A stretch of DNA of 64,000 nucleotides from JAGIBJ01 sp032119795 (GCA_032119795.1 JAUMFO010000040.1:43645-107644), one strand, 5' to 3'; counted from the stretch's first letter, positions 16,891 to 25,003 are shown. Numbers and translations are program-made. Notes: generated from the sequence alone by a model not told the origin.

Positions 16891-16908
16891 CGTAGCACGC
16901 GTGCTACG
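16891..16908. promoter_or_regulatory. Perfect palindromic operator upstream of Phd/PIN pair
   Basis: CGTAGCACG-CGTGCTACG is an uninterrupted 18-bp perfect palindrome ending 8 bases before the antitoxin ATG. Phd-family antitoxins bind such palindromes to repress their own operon. The position over the ribosome site and promoter makes autoregulation likely. Confidence 0.7.
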
Positions 16909-16916
16909 GTGAAGTG

Positions 16917-17171
16917 ATGGCAAGGCAGATCACCCAGCGCGAGCTGCGCAACGAGAGTGGGGCAGTGATGCGGGCGCTCGACGAGGGGCAATCGTTCGTC
17001 GTCACGCGCAATGGTGTGCCGGTTGGGGAACTCACCCCAGTCCAGCCGCGGCGATTTGTCTCCGCGGATGCGTTGCTCGAGGTCTTCCGCTCTGCACCGG
17101 CCGTCGACGCTGAGCGCTTCCGCGTCGATGTCGACGCTGCCGTCGACCAGGACCCGACACCGCGTGCTTGA
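16917..17171 (+). CDS. Type II antitoxin, Phd/YefM family
   Basis: Antitoxin of 84 residues. The N-terminal dimer/DNA-binding fold is MARQITQRELRNESGAVMRALDEGQSFVVTRNGVPVGELTPV, the classic Phd pattern. The C-terminal ~35 residues (RFVSADALLEVFRSAPAVDAERFRVD) would be the toxin-binding segment. GTG 16914 precedes ATG 16917; ATG is chosen. The reading frame overlaps the toxin start by 8 bases, so the pair is translationally linked. Confidence 0.88.
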   Translation: MARQITQRELRNESGAVMRALDEGQSFVVTRNGVPVGELTPVQPRRFVSADALLEVFRSAPAVDAERFRVDVDAAVDQDPTPRA

Positions 17172-17586
17172 GCGGCGCCGACCGCGCGGACTGCTCGACA
17201 CGTCCGTCGTGATCGCGCTCGAACGGCTCTCGGCGGAGGAGCTTCCGCTGGAGGCGGCGATTGCCGCGATCACGCTGGCGGAGTTGGTTGCCGGTCCGTT
17301 GGCAACCGACGATCCGGTCGAGCGTGCGCGACGGCAGGACCGGCTCCAACGCACTGAGTCGACGCTCGAGCCGCTGGCCTTCGACGTCTGGGCGGCTCGC
17401 GCGTACGGCCGCGTCTATGCGTCGGTTTTGGCGTCGGGACGCAAAGCGCGTGGCCGGCGAGCGGTCGACCTGCTCATCGCCGCGACCGCGATCGGCGCAG
17501 AGTTGCCGCTCTACACGATGAACGCCGCAGACTTCGCGGGGATCGACGGACTCGACGTGGTGGCAGTCGGAGTCGCTGGCGAGTAG
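17164..17586 (+). CDS. vapC: PIN-domain toxin (VapC-like ribonuclease)
   Basis: Ribonuclease toxin of 140 residues. PIN acidic residues are visible: Asp in GLLDTSVVIAL, Glu in ITLAELVAG, Asp in RRAVDLLIAATA, and a last acidic position in MNAADFAGID. VapC toxins cleave tRNA or rRNA in a Mg-dependent way. The start is GTG 17164, inside the antitoxin reading frame. All four acidic positions are present, so the toxin should be active unless neutralised. Confidence 0.88.
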   Translation: MLERRRPRGLLDTSVVIALERLSAEELPLEAAIAAITLAELVAGPLATDDPVERARRQDRLQRTESTLEPLAFDVWAARAYGRVYASVLASGRKARGRRAVDLLIAATAIGAELPLYTMNAADFAGIDGLDVVAVGVAGE

Positions 17587-17730
17587 TCGGCAGCGACTCA
17601 GGCAATGCGTCACGACGGCGCCCGGCGCTGGGCCGGGGCAGACGACGAACGGCCGCAATCTAGCTGTCTCGGGCCGGGGCACGATGTGGCACGCTGGGAG
17701 TCCCCCGGCCATTTCGCTTCAGGATCCTTC

Positions 17731-19536
17731 GTGTCTAGTACCGCTCTTCCCACCAGTTCGTCCCCAGGCACGCTCTCCACGCTCGGGCTCACTCCAGCCC
17801 GGCCGACGGCGACCGCGCTGACCTACCACGAGGGCGGGCGCCGGACGTCGATGACCTATGCGCAGCTCGCCGACGAGGTTCGCGCAATCGCCAAGGGTCT
17901 CGTCGGGCTCGGCGTCGCCCCCGGTGATCGCGTTGGGATCCTGTCGACCACGCGCGCGGAGTGGGTGATTGCCGACCTGGCGATCCTCGCCGCCGGAGCG
18001 ATTGTGGTGCCGATCTACCAGACGAACGCGCCGGAGGAATGCCAGCACGTGATCCAGGACTCCACCCTCAGCGTGCTGTTCTGCGAGGACGCCGGGCAGC
18101 TGGCGAAGATCGAACAGATCGCCGGTGAACTCAGCCACCTGAAGACGCTCGTTGCCTTCGAGGACGCCTCGGGCGACGTGTTGTCGATGGCGGCGCTGAA
18201 AGAGCGCGGCGCTGGCGTCGACGCCGCCGACGTCGACCAGCGCGCCGCCGCGGTTCAGCCTTCCGATCCGGCGACCATCGTCTACACGTCGGGCACCACC
18301 GGGTTGCCGAAGGGCGTGATGCTCACCCATGCCAATCTGGCCTCGGACGTCGCGATGACGCTCAAGCGGCTCCCGCAGCAGGGGCACGAGCGGTTCTTCA
18401 TCTTCCTGCCGCTCGCGCACGTCCTCACGCGAGTCGTGGCGTTGCTGTCGCTCACGGCCGGAGTCGAACTGATCTTCTGGCAGCGCAACCCGAAGACGCT
18501 CCTCGACGAGCTGGCGGAGGCCAAGCCGACGGCGGTGCCCTCGGTGCCGCGGCTCTTCGAGAAGATCTTCACCGCCGCGAATGCACGCAGCGCTGAGGCG
18601 GGCGGCGCCAAAGCGGCCATCTTCACGCGGGCGGTGGCGACGGGCCGCCGCGTCCTTGAGGCCGAGCGTGCGGGCAAGTCGATTCCGCCGCTACTGAAGG
18701 TGCAGCACCGCCTGGCCGACAAGCTGGTGTTCAGCAAGATCCGCGACCTCTTCGGCGGCGAGATCGAGATCTGCATCACGGGTGCCGCACCCGTCGACCC
18801 GGAGATTCTCGACTTCTTCTTCGCCGCCGGCATCCCGGTCGTCGAGGGCTACGGGATGACGGAGACGTCGGCCGTTGCCTCGGTGAACGCGCCGGATGAC
18901 TACCGCGTTGGCACCGTCGGCAAGCCGATCGAGGGCTGCGAGATCAAGATCGCGGAGGACGGGGAGGTGCTGATGCGTGGCCCGAACGTGTTCACCGCGT
19001 ATTGGAACAACGAGGAGGCCACGAAGAAGGACCTCGCCGGCGGCTGGCTGCACTCCGGCGACCTTGGCGAGATCGACGCCGACGGCTTCCTGACCATCAC
19101 GGGCCGCAAGAAGGACCTGATCATCACCTCGAGCGGCAAGAACATCGCGCCGTCGCACCTAGAGAACCTGATTCGCCAGCACCGCTGGGTGTCGCAGTGC
19201 GTGATCTACGGTGATCGCAAGCCGTTCATCACCGCGCTGATCACCCTCGACCCCGACGAGGCGGCGGCGCTGGCCGAGCTCGTCGGTGCGCCTGGTGCGT
19301 CGGTGGCCGATCTCGCCACGAACGACGCCGCGATCGCCGAGATCCAGTCCGTCGTCGACGGGGCCAACAGCAAGGTGGCGAACATCGCGCAGGTCAAGCG
19401 CTTCGTGATCCTGGAGCGCGACCTCACGCAGGACCACGGCGAGATGACGCCGACGATGAAGGTCAAGCGCAACGTGGTTTACAAGGAACACGCCAGCCGC
19501 TTCGAGGCGCTCTACGCGGGGGCACGCGCGGACTGA
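17731..19536 (+). CDS. Long-chain fatty acid--CoA ligase (AMP-forming)
   Basis: Activates long-chain fatty acids to acyl-CoA via an acyl-AMP intermediate; 601 residues. The adenylate motif is YTSGTTGLPKGVMLTHANL. The fatty-acid gate region is EGYGMTETSAV. The C-terminal hinge and domain are LHSGDLGEIDADGFLTITGRKKDLIITSSGKNIAPSHLEN, typical of the FadD15/ACSL group. The final catalytic Lys lies in TMKVKRN. The start is GTG 17731; the ORF to 17605 adds a segment of unlike composition. A strong hairpin follows the gene. Confidence 0.92.
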   Translation: MSSTALPTSSSPGTLSTLGLTPARPTATALTYHEGGRRTSMTYAQLADEVRAIAKGLVGLGVAPGDRVGILSTTRAEWVIADLAILAAGAIVVPIYQTNAPEECQHVIQDSTLSVLFCEDAGQLAKIEQIAGELSHLKTLVAFEDASGDVLSMAALKERGAGVDAADVDQRAAAVQPSDPATIVYTSGTTGLPKGVMLTHANLASDVAMTLKRLPQQGHERFFIFLPLAHVLTRVVALLSLTAGVELIFWQRNPKTLLDELAEAKPTAVPSVPRLFEKIFTAANARSAEAGGAKAAIFTRAVATGRRVLEAERAGKSIPPLLKVQHRLADKLVFSKIRDLFGGEIEICITGAAPVDPEILDFFFAAGIPVVEGYGMTETSAVASVNAPDDYRVGTVGKPIEGCEIKIAEDGEVLMRGPNVFTAYWNNEEATKKDLAGGWLHSGDLGEIDADGFLTITGRKKDLIITSSGKNIAPSHLENLIRQHRWVSQCVIYGDRKPFITALITLDPDEAAALAELVGAPGASVADLATNDAAIAEIQSVVDGANSKVANIAQVKRFVILERDLTQDHGEMTPTMKVKRNVVYKEHASRFEALYAGARAD

Positions 19537-19575
19537 CGGGCTGTGGGGTCGGCGGGCGCCTCTGATTGGGGCGCA

Positions 19576-19604
19576 CCTTGGCAGGACCGCACGTCCTGCC
19601 AAGG
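19576..19604. terminator. Bidirectional terminator hairpin
   Basis: CCTTGGCAGGAC and GTCCTGCCAAGG form a 12-bp perfect stem with a 5-base loop, exactly between the convergent ligase and exported-protein genes. Confidence 0.75.
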
Positions 19605-19622
19605 AGCGTCGCGTGCCTGTCG

Positions 19623-20225
19623 CTAGCCGGCCTTGAGCGTGGCCGCGACCGTGTTGTTGCCGCTCACGATGGCATCCGAGAGGTCCCAGTTGAGCAAGCC
19701 GCAGCCGGTGAGCCTGCTGATCGCAAAGCTTCCGGTGAGCTTGCCGCCGGTCGCCAGGGCGAACGGGTTGGAGGTCAGCGTGATCACCGAGGGCTTGATC
19801 GTGCGGCAGTTCGACCCCTGGACGATGTTCACGCCGAACACGGTTGCGCTGAGGAGGCGGATCGTCTGGTTGGTTGTGGTCGTCAGCGTGGTCCCGGTGA
19901 GCTGCCCGGTGGCCTGGCCCACGCTCTCGAACGCGACCTTCGCCTTAATCGGCACGAACCCGAACTCGGTGAGGTTGGCCGTCACCGTGTTGATCTTGAC
20001 GTCGGCGGTGAGGGCGCCGGTAGCCGGCGAGATCGTGGTGGAGACGGTGCCGCTGAGCGGGATCGAGCCTTTGACGCGTGCATTGATCTTCGCGGTGCCG
20101 CCGAGCGCGTAGGTGTTGGGGGCGGGGGTGAAGGCTTCCGCGGCGCCAACGGGCATGGCGACGGAGCCGAGGGTAGCGGCAACGGCCAGCGCGGTGCGCG
20201 GGCGACGGAGGAGGTGGGACAACAC
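19623..20225 (-). CDS. Exported protein of an unnamed beta-rich domain family
   Basis: 200 residues. A signal peptide covers ~1-32 (MLSHLLRRPRTALAVAATLGSVAMPVGAAEA). The rest is Thr/Gly-rich beta sequence with one Cys pair (GSNCRTIKP and LTGCGLLNWDL). The same block order (GSIPLSGT..., GFVPIKAKVAF, A.VFGVNIV...C, GGKLTGSFAIS.L.GCG, V.A..NT...L) recurs as the C-terminal domain of the fibronectin-III protein at 37105. Function is unknown; cell-surface or matrix role inferred. Confidence 0.72.
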   Translation of the reverse strand: MLSHLLRRPRTALAVAATLGSVAMPVGAAEAFTPAPNTYALGGTAKINARVKGSIPLSGTVSTTISPATGALTADVKINTVTANLTEFGFVPIKAKVAFESVGQATGQLTGTTLTTTTNQTIRLLSATVFGVNIVQGSNCRTIKPSVITLTSNPFALATGGKLTGSFAISRLTGCGLLNWDLSDAIVSGNNTVAATLKAG

Positions 20226-20454
20226 GGGTACTCCTAGGCGGCAGCGCCTGAGGAGCGCTGCCTATGAGGTGGGACAGGGTGCACCGCCAGCGGCAGCGCA
20301 CGGACGACGGTAGTCGAGGCCCGCAAGGCGCACAAGATTCGATGCTCGGTGCTGTTGAGCGACCCTCAGCAATTGCTGATCCGACCGACCGATGATTCTT
20401 TCGCCCTCGGCTGGTCTTTACACCGAAAGGCCGACCCACGAGAGACTGGCAACC

Positions 20455-21081
20455 ATGCGGAAACTGTCCTTTGGCATGAACGTGAGCCTGGACGGCTACA
20501 TCGCCGCGCCCGGCGACGACCTGGGCTGGAGCGTGCCGTGCGATGAGCTGTTCCAGTGGTGGTCCGACCGGGTGGCGGCGACGGATTTGGCGCTGTACGG
20601 CCGCAAGTTGTGGGAGGGGATGAGCTCCCACTGGCCGACCGCCGCCCAGCAGCCGGGCGTGACACCGGCGCAGGTCGAGTACGCCCGCCGCTGGCTGGAC
20701 ATGCCCAAGGTGGTGTTTTCATCGACGACGAGTGCCGTCAACTGGAACGCCCGTCTGGTCACCAGCGATGCGGTCGCCGAGATCACCCGGCTCAAGGCCG
20801 AAGACGGCGGCCCGATGGACATCTGCGGCGCCACCATCGCCGCGGCTGCCATGCGGGCCGGACTCATCGACGAGTACGTGGTCGTCACACACCCTGTCCT
20901 CGTGGGCGGCGGCACACCGTTCTTCCCGTCCCTGGACACCTGGGTGAACCTCGACCTGATGGAGACCCGGACGTTTCCGGGCGGCATCGTCCTGACCAGG
21001 TACGAGACCAGGCGTTTAGCTGCCTTGCGTCCAGGCACGAGGTCGTGTCAGTGGGCTGAGCAACTGGGTCTTTCGTCTTAA
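20455..21081 (+). CDS. Dihydrofolate-reductase-fold (RibD C-terminal) protein, copy 2
   Basis: 208 residues. The family pattern is clear: MRKLSFGMNVSLDGYIAAPGDDLGW, TDLALYGRKLWEGM, KVVFSSTTS and MDICGATIAAAAMRAGLIDEYVVVTHPVLVGGGTPFF. NADPH-binding reductase fold; substrate unknown. The TetR gene follows 56 bases downstream on the same strand and may control it. The last ~20 residues (RRLAALRPGTRSC...) extend past the fold. Confidence 0.85.
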   Translation: MRKLSFGMNVSLDGYIAAPGDDLGWSVPCDELFQWWSDRVAATDLALYGRKLWEGMSSHWPTAAQQPGVTPAQVEYARRWLDMPKVVFSSTTSAVNWNARLVTSDAVAEITRLKAEDGGPMDICGATIAAAAMRAGLIDEYVVVTHPVLVGGGTPFFPSLDTWVNLDLMETRTFPGGIVLTRYETRRLAALRPGTRSCQWAEQLGLSS

Positions 21082-21137
21082 GTGGAGAGAGTGTCCACAT
21101 CACGCTAGCGCATAAACGGATATCCTTCTCAGTTATC

Positions 21138-21719
21138 GTGAGCGATCGTCCGACACCGGCACTTCGAGCTGACGCCCAGCGCAACCGCGACCAGATCATG
21201 GCGGCGGCGCGCGAGGCGTTCGCGGAGCCTGGGGCCGACGTGTCGATGGCCGAGATCTCCCGCCGCGCCGGCGTTGGCATGGCGACGCTGTACCGCAATT
21301 TCCCCGGCCGTCGGGAGCTGTTGGAAACGCTCTACGCCGACGACGTTGAGGCCCTGTGCGTGGCCGCGCAGACCGTCGACGCGAAGACGCCGGGCGCGCG
21401 CTTCGAGGCTTGGTTGCGGCGGTTCTTTGACTACTTCAGGAGCAAACGCCACATCGCCTCGGCGCTGCTTCAGCACGTGGATGGCGATTCGCCGGTCTTC
21501 GATCGCAATCGCGCTCGCGTGCTGGGTGCCGGAGCGCCGCTGTTGGTCGCGGCTCAAGTTACTCACGAAGTCCGTGAGGACCTGACGATCGAGCAGATCC
21601 TTGACCTCACGATCGCCGTCGCCAAGGTCCCCGGCGACGGCGACTACGTCGAGCCGATCCTGCAGGCTGCGCTTGCCGGCATCAGGGCTGCGGCGACTTG
21701 GGTTTCGACGAGCCATTGA
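21138..21719 (+). CDS. TetR-family transcriptional regulator
   Basis: Repressor of 193 residues. The DNA-binding helices are at ~10-58: ADAQRNRDQIMAAAREAFAEPGADVSMAEISRRAGVGMATLYRNFPGRRELLETLY. The C-terminal two-thirds is the helical ligand domain, whose TetR_C_33-like start is ARFEAWLRRFFDYFRSKRHIASALL. Start codon GTG 21138. The probable target is the adjacent reductase gene or its own promoter. Confidence 0.92.
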   Translation: MSDRPTPALRADAQRNRDQIMAAAREAFAEPGADVSMAEISRRAGVGMATLYRNFPGRRELLETLYADDVEALCVAAQTVDAKTPGARFEAWLRRFFDYFRSKRHIASALLQHVDGDSPVFDRNRARVLGAGAPLLVAAQVTHEVREDLTIEQILDLTIAVAKVPGDGDYVEPILQAALAGIRAAATWVSTSH

Positions 21720-21850
21720 GCGACTTCGCCGGATTGCACTGAGCGCACGTCGGATTCCCAGGTCGTTCGCGCCTCTCTCCCGTGCGCTCGATAATGCACG
21801 TTATGTCAAGCTGGCGGCAAGGGCGCCGGCGTTGACTGCAGCCCCGGTTG

Positions 21851-21886
21851 TCGAATCCCGCGCAACTGTCGAATCCCGCGCAACTG
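21851..21886. repeat. 18-bp exact tandem duplication
   Basis: The unit GTCGAATCCCGCGCAACT occurs twice head to tail without any mismatch (21851-21868, 21869-21886). Confidence 0.85.
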
Positions 21887-22018
21887 AGAACGGTTTGTTC
21901 ACCAGGGTAAGAGTTCCGGGGTCACCCAACTGAGAGCTCCGAGTTCAGGCGGCGAGAGTGCGCAGCGGAAGCGGCAAGTGGCCTGCGTCCCGAAGGTTGT
22001 GATCGCAGTTCTGGCGCG

Positions 22019-22065
22019 CTCTCAGTTCGCGAGAATTGCATGCTCTCAATCCGTCGAGAATCGAC
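22019..22065 (+). repeat. Insertion-sequence end, copy A
   Basis: Begins CTCTCAGTTCGCGAGA and ends CTCAATCCGTCGAGAATCGAC. It is the first of four related ~46-bp sequences in this patch (copies B, C, D). Interpreted as the terminal inverted repeat of one IS family, stranded after loss of the element. Confidence 0.55.
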
Positions 22066-22141
22066 ATTGGTTGAGCGTCGATCGACCTCAGGCGAGGTCC
22101 ATCGGCTTTCAGCGCCGCCGTGTGATGCCGATGTCTCGGGT

Positions 22142-23200
22142 GTGAATACGAAGTGCGCTCTCCGTACCGTCCTGGCTGCGGCCGTCAGCGTCGTAGTGGC
22201 GACCGGGGTGAGCGCAGGCGCGGCGATCGCCAAGCCGCTCGCCGGTTCGGGGAAGGCTGTCGTGGAATCGGTCGATGGTCCGACCCTGCTTACCGTGAAG
22301 GTGGGACGGCGTGAGGTGCCTGTGCGGCTCGCGATGGTCGACGCACCAGCCACTGGCGAGTGCGGCGCCTCCGAGGCCAAGGCCGCGCTCGTGCGCTACG
22401 TCCGGCGAGCGCCTCGGCGGCTGAGCTACTCGTTGCTCAGGACCATGCGGCGGGGGTTCGCTCGCGACCAGGACGGCCGGCTGCTCGCCGTGCTGCGTTA
22501 CGGAAGGGCTCGCTCGGATCGCGACCTGGCCTGGGATCTGATCGATGCCGAGTGGGCGCGCTGGGGTGATCCCGTGTCCTTCGATGCGTCGGCCGATCAG
22601 ACGTTCCTCGTGGCCGGCCTGTCGCCGCTTCCGCTGCTCCGTTCAACCGGACGAGGCGTGTGGTTGCGCTGCGGCGGTCGACTCCACCTGCCAGCAGGTG
22701 AGCCCGCACCTTCCGTGGGGCCGGGAGTGTGGAACGTCAACGATCAAGGCGTCACCACGAGCATCGGCTCTGTAGCGCTCACCGACAAGGGTCTGACCTT
22801 CGGTGAGCTCGCGGCAGTCACCCCGGTCGAACTCGTCGTCATGCCCGCCTGGGCAGGATGCACAGCCTATCTGCCCACCTTGCAGGCGCTGGCATTGTCG
22901 ACCGAACAAGCTCGGACTTGTCGCGACACCCAAGTCGCTCGGTTCATCGCCGGTCGACAGAACACCGCCTGGCCCGGTAGTTCTGCGGTTTCACGCGGAC
23001 CAAAAGTAGGTGACCGGCTGCCCGATCTGTCCATCGCCTTCCCACTGGCGGACTCGGACCCCCCGGACAGCAGTTGGATCAACCTCTCAGGGCCGGAGAA
23101 ACCATGGGCCTGGCAGACCCACCTGATCACCTCCGATCGAGGGAAGCTCGTTGAGAGTCTCCAGACGTTCCTGCGGGCCTCCGACTTCCAAGGGCCCTAG
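22142..23200 (+). CDS. Exported SNase-like (thermonuclease-fold) protein
   Basis: 352 residues. Signal peptide at ~1-28 (NTKCALRTVLAAAVSVVVATGVSAGAAIAKP). Residues ~35-145 resemble the staphylococcal nuclease fold: GKAVVESVDGPTLLTVKV, then VPVRLAMVDAPATGECGASEAKAALVRYV, where R and D stand where the SNase active site normally has them, and later DQDGRLLAVLRYGR..DLAWDLIDAEWARW. The C-terminal ~200 residues match nothing I know and contain Cys pairs. It may be a secreted nuclease, but not all catalytic residues can be confirmed. It sits inside the IS graveyard, which suggests acquired DNA. Confidence 0.62.
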   Translation: MNTKCALRTVLAAAVSVVVATGVSAGAAIAKPLAGSGKAVVESVDGPTLLTVKVGRREVPVRLAMVDAPATGECGASEAKAALVRYVRRAPRRLSYSLLRTMRRGFARDQDGRLLAVLRYGRARSDRDLAWDLIDAEWARWGDPVSFDASADQTFLVAGLSPLPLLRSTGRGVWLRCGGRLHLPAGEPAPSVGPGVWNVNDQGVTTSIGSVALTDKGLTFGELAAVTPVELVVMPAWAGCTAYLPTLQALALSTEQARTCRDTQVARFIAGRQNTAWPGSSAVSRGPKVGDRLPDLSIAFPLADSDPPDSSWINLSGPEKPWAWQTHLITSDRGKLVESLQTFLRASDFQGP

Positions 23201-23277
23201 TGACCCGCCGGCGCGCAAAGCTCGTGGCAAGACGAACGCAGGTCGCTCACATTCGGTTCTTCCCAGGGCGTGGCCCG

Positions 23278-23323
23278 GTCTCAGTGAGTGACAAACGGCG
23301 GTCTCGATGCGGTGAGAATCGAC
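23278..23323 (+). repeat. Insertion-sequence end, copy B (left arm of head-to-head pair)
   Basis: Ends GGTCTCGATGCGGTGAG then AATCGAC. Its last 25 bases pair with copy C (23332..23356) with three mismatches around a 7-base spacer, forming a large imperfect inverted repeat. Confidence 0.6.
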
Positions 23324-23332
23324 AGCCCCGGT

Positions 23333-23378
23333 GTCGATTCTCAGCGGATTGAGACCGGTTTTCTCACTTGCCTGAGCG
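23333..23378 (-). repeat. Insertion-sequence end, copy C (right arm of head-to-head pair)
   Basis: Reverse-complement copy of the same ~46-bp end, beginning GTCGATTCTCAGCGGATT. It lies 30 bases beyond the transposase remnant at 23409..23594, where the 3' terminal repeat of an IS would be expected. Confidence 0.6.
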
Positions 23379-23408
23379 TTCGGTCGTCACGGAGTGAGAG
23401 TTCAGGCG

Positions 23409-23594
23409 TCACCGGGTGAGAGTTCGGAAGTAGCGCTGAGGCTCTTTGAAGTGTCGGGCGTAACCGGCCGAGCTTGGTTGTGCGAGGCCGCTGCTGAATC
23501 GGATCCGGTAGTCCTCGTTGAACTTGGGTCCTCGGCCGTAGGCGTCGTTCTTGATTTCGACTAGGGCCTTTGATCTCCGCCATCTAGCGATCAA
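23409..23594 (-). pseudogene. Remnant of IS transposase (integrase C-terminus)
   Basis: 61 codons reading NDAYGRGPKFNEDYRIRF, then SSGLAQPSSAGYARHF. This resembles the C-terminal end of IS3/IS481-type DDE integrases (consensus ..YN..RPHSALG..TP..YA), with the RPHS block already eroded. No upstream catalytic domain remains. Followed by IS end copy C. Confidence 0.5.
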
Positions 23595-23598
23595 CTCC
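23577..23598. repeat. 22-bp direct repeat, left copy
   Basis: CCGCCATCTAGCGATCAACT followed by CC, repeated exactly at 24272..24293. The two copies bracket the orphan gene 23689..24201; this copy overlaps the 5' end of the transposase remnant. Confidence 0.8.
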
Positions 23599-23688
23599 GC
23601 AGTCGCGAAGTGGCGATATTGCGATCGATCAGCTCCAGGAATTCGCTGAGTCCCGTTCCCAAGCCCTGGGTATATGGTCCGATGAGTG

Positions 23689-24201
23689 ATGCGCTTCGTC
23701 GACGGCGAGCAAGTGCTGGAGGTCGAGCGGGCTCACTGGTCCGAACGGCATTTCGACGACCTGGGCTGGCACGACTGCCGGGTACATGCCATCGCTTTCG
23801 CGGCGAGCGAGACAGATGACCCGTTTGACTCGACCCTCTCCCTGGACCTGGACTACATCTTGGGATGGATCCCGCCGCCGGATGGCGAGGTCTACTTCAA
23901 ATTTTGGGTAGCTCCGACCACACTCGTCTTCCGTGGCGCCTTTCACTTGGACGGAACGCTGCACGCCGACCTAGAGCCGCTCGAGCTCGACGGGATCTCG
24001 AGAAGTCCCTCCCGTCACGTCGACGGCCACGAACTCGACGACCTCTGGGATTGGACTGTCGAAGGGCACGAATTCTCGCTGGGCGTCACCGCCGCTGGCT
24101 TCGACCAGTACATTCGAGCCGCCCCGACCCTCACCGGCGACCAGTACCTCTCGGTGCTCGCCCGTGGCGGCCACAGCTTCGCGAGAACGCCAGGCTGGTA
24201 G
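23689..24201 (+). CDS. Hypothetical protein, possible immunity-type orphan
   Basis: Not recognised by name. 170 residues, acidic, Trp/His-rich: WHDCRVHAIAF, LSLDLDYILGWIPP, VYFKFWVAPTTLVFRGAF, HELDDLWDWTVEGHEFSL. The FWVAPTTLVF pattern occurs in a widespread unnamed family of small acidic proteins that often sit among toxins and mobile DNA, and an immunity role is a guess. It is bracketed by exact 22-bp direct repeats, which supports insertion as a cassette. GTG 23686 directly precedes the chosen ATG. Confidence 0.62.
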   Translation: MRFVDGEQVLEVERAHWSERHFDDLGWHDCRVHAIAFAASETDDPFDSTLSLDLDYILGWIPPPDGEVYFKFWVAPTTLVFRGAFHLDGTLHADLEPLELDGISRSPSRHVDGHELDDLWDWTVEGHEFSLGVTAAGFDQYIRAAPTLTGDQYLSVLARGGHSFARTPGW

Positions 24202-24271
24202 CTACTGGTGGCGACGCCAGACTTGATCGTCTCACTTCTTTTTCGTGACGACAGATAGCGCCATTAGGTCG

Positions 24272-24293
24272 CCGCCATCTAGCGATCAACTCC
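24272..24293. repeat. 22-bp direct repeat, right copy
   Basis: Exact match to 23577..23598. Distance between copies is 695 bases. Confidence 0.8.
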
Positions 24294-24378
24294 TCCCCCA
24301 CGCCCCGAGATTTCGAGCGCTCGGTTGTAACGCTTCCCGCGTACGCGCCTCCGTCACGCCAGCCCCCGTTTGCGGTCG

Positions 24379-24424
24379 CTCTCAGTTCGTGAGATTTCGC
24401 GGTCTCGATTCGGCGAGATTCGAC
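24379..24424 (+). repeat. Insertion-sequence end, copy D
   Basis: CTCTCAGTTCGTGAGATTTC ... GGTCTCGATTCGGCGAG ... TTCGAC. Closest to copy A. It lies directly upstream of the MazEF-type promoter, so insertion may have delivered or trimmed this TA module. Confidence 0.55.
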
Positions 24425-24455
24425 GGCCCGGCGTGGCGTTCTCGTGCTCCCAGAG

Positions 24456-24463
24456 TGGTACCA
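24456..24463. promoter_or_regulatory. TGGTACCA palindrome in antitoxin promoter
   Basis: An 8-bp palindrome 7 bases before the antitoxin ATG. Ribbon-helix-helix antitoxins bind short palindromes; autoregulation is inferred. Confidence 0.4.
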
Positions 24464-24470
24464 TTTTGGG

Positions 24471-24704
24471 ATGAGCAAACAGATCGCGGTTCGCCTGCCT
24501 GATGACCTCGTCGAGTTCGTCGACGCGACGGTGAGCGTTGGCGGTGCTCGCAGCCGTGCGGCCGTGGTGACTCGCGCGCTCGAACGCGAGCGTCGGCGCG
24601 TGATCGCTGAGCGCGACGCGTTGATCCTTGCGCAGGCCGGGCCGGATCCCGAGCTGAGCGGGCTTGCCGACTACGCACGGCGCCAGCCGCTGAGCTTGGA
24701 CTGA
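24471..24704 (+). CDS. Ribbon-helix-helix antitoxin (MazE-like)
   Basis: 77 residues. The RHH domain is KQIAVRLPDDLVEFVDATVSVGGARSRAAVVTRALERERRR, with the beta-strand KQIAVRL at the N-terminus. The C-terminal acidic tail (DPELSGLADYARRQPLSLD) would block the toxin. Stop and toxin start overlap as TGATG. ATG 24471 is chosen over 24444 because the palindrome and RBS lie between them. Confidence 0.85.
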   Translation: MSKQIAVRLPDDLVEFVDATVSVGGARSRAAVVTRALERERRRVIAERDALILAQAGPDPELSGLADYARRQPLSLD

Positions 24705-25003
24705 TGCGACCGATCCACGTCGCGCGGCTCGACAAAGCCCGCCCCGTCGTCGTCCTAACCCGCGAGGTCGTGCGTCCGCACCTGAATGTCGTAACGGTCG
24801 CCCCGATCACGACCACCATCCGCGGCCTCTCCACCGAAGTCGCCGTCGACGCCAGCAACGGACTGAGCGGGCCATCCGCGGTCAGCTGCGACAACATCAC
24901 CACGATCCCCGTCGCTGATCTTGGCCAACGGATCGGCATGCTGTTTGAGCCCCAGGAACTCGCGCTCGGCCAAGCCATCCGCGCCGCATTTGACCTCGAC
25001 TGA
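24704..25003 (+). CDS. mazF: MazF/PemK-family endoribonuclease toxin
   Basis: 99 residues. MazF fold signatures: RPIHVARLDKARPVVVLTREVV, VVTVAPITTTIRGLSTEVAVDASNGLSGPSAVSCDNITTIPVADLGQRIG. The conserved Arg and Thr/Ser of the active cleft are present in ITTTIRG and SAVSCDN. Toxins of this family cut mRNA at short sequences. Length is typical for the actinobacterial short form. Confidence 0.9.
   Translation: MRPIHVARLDKARPVVVLTREVVRPHLNVVTVAPITTTIRGLSTEVAVDASNGLSGPSAVSCDNITTIPVADLGQRIGMLFEPQELALGQAIRAAFDLD

Larger units (their letters stand above)
21720..22141. other. Gene-free stretch with decayed mobile-element ends
   Basis: No credible gene. Composition differs from the flanks. It contains an exact 18-bp tandem duplication (21851..21886) and the first copy of the ~46-bp insertion-sequence end described at 22019. 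The promoter of the SNase-like gene must lie in its last part. Confidence 0.5.

Noticed and set aside
21840..21890. tRNA T-arm-like sequence (TCGAATCCCGCG)
   Set aside because: No acceptor stem, anticodon arm or D arm can be folded around it; it is part of the 18-bp tandem duplication.
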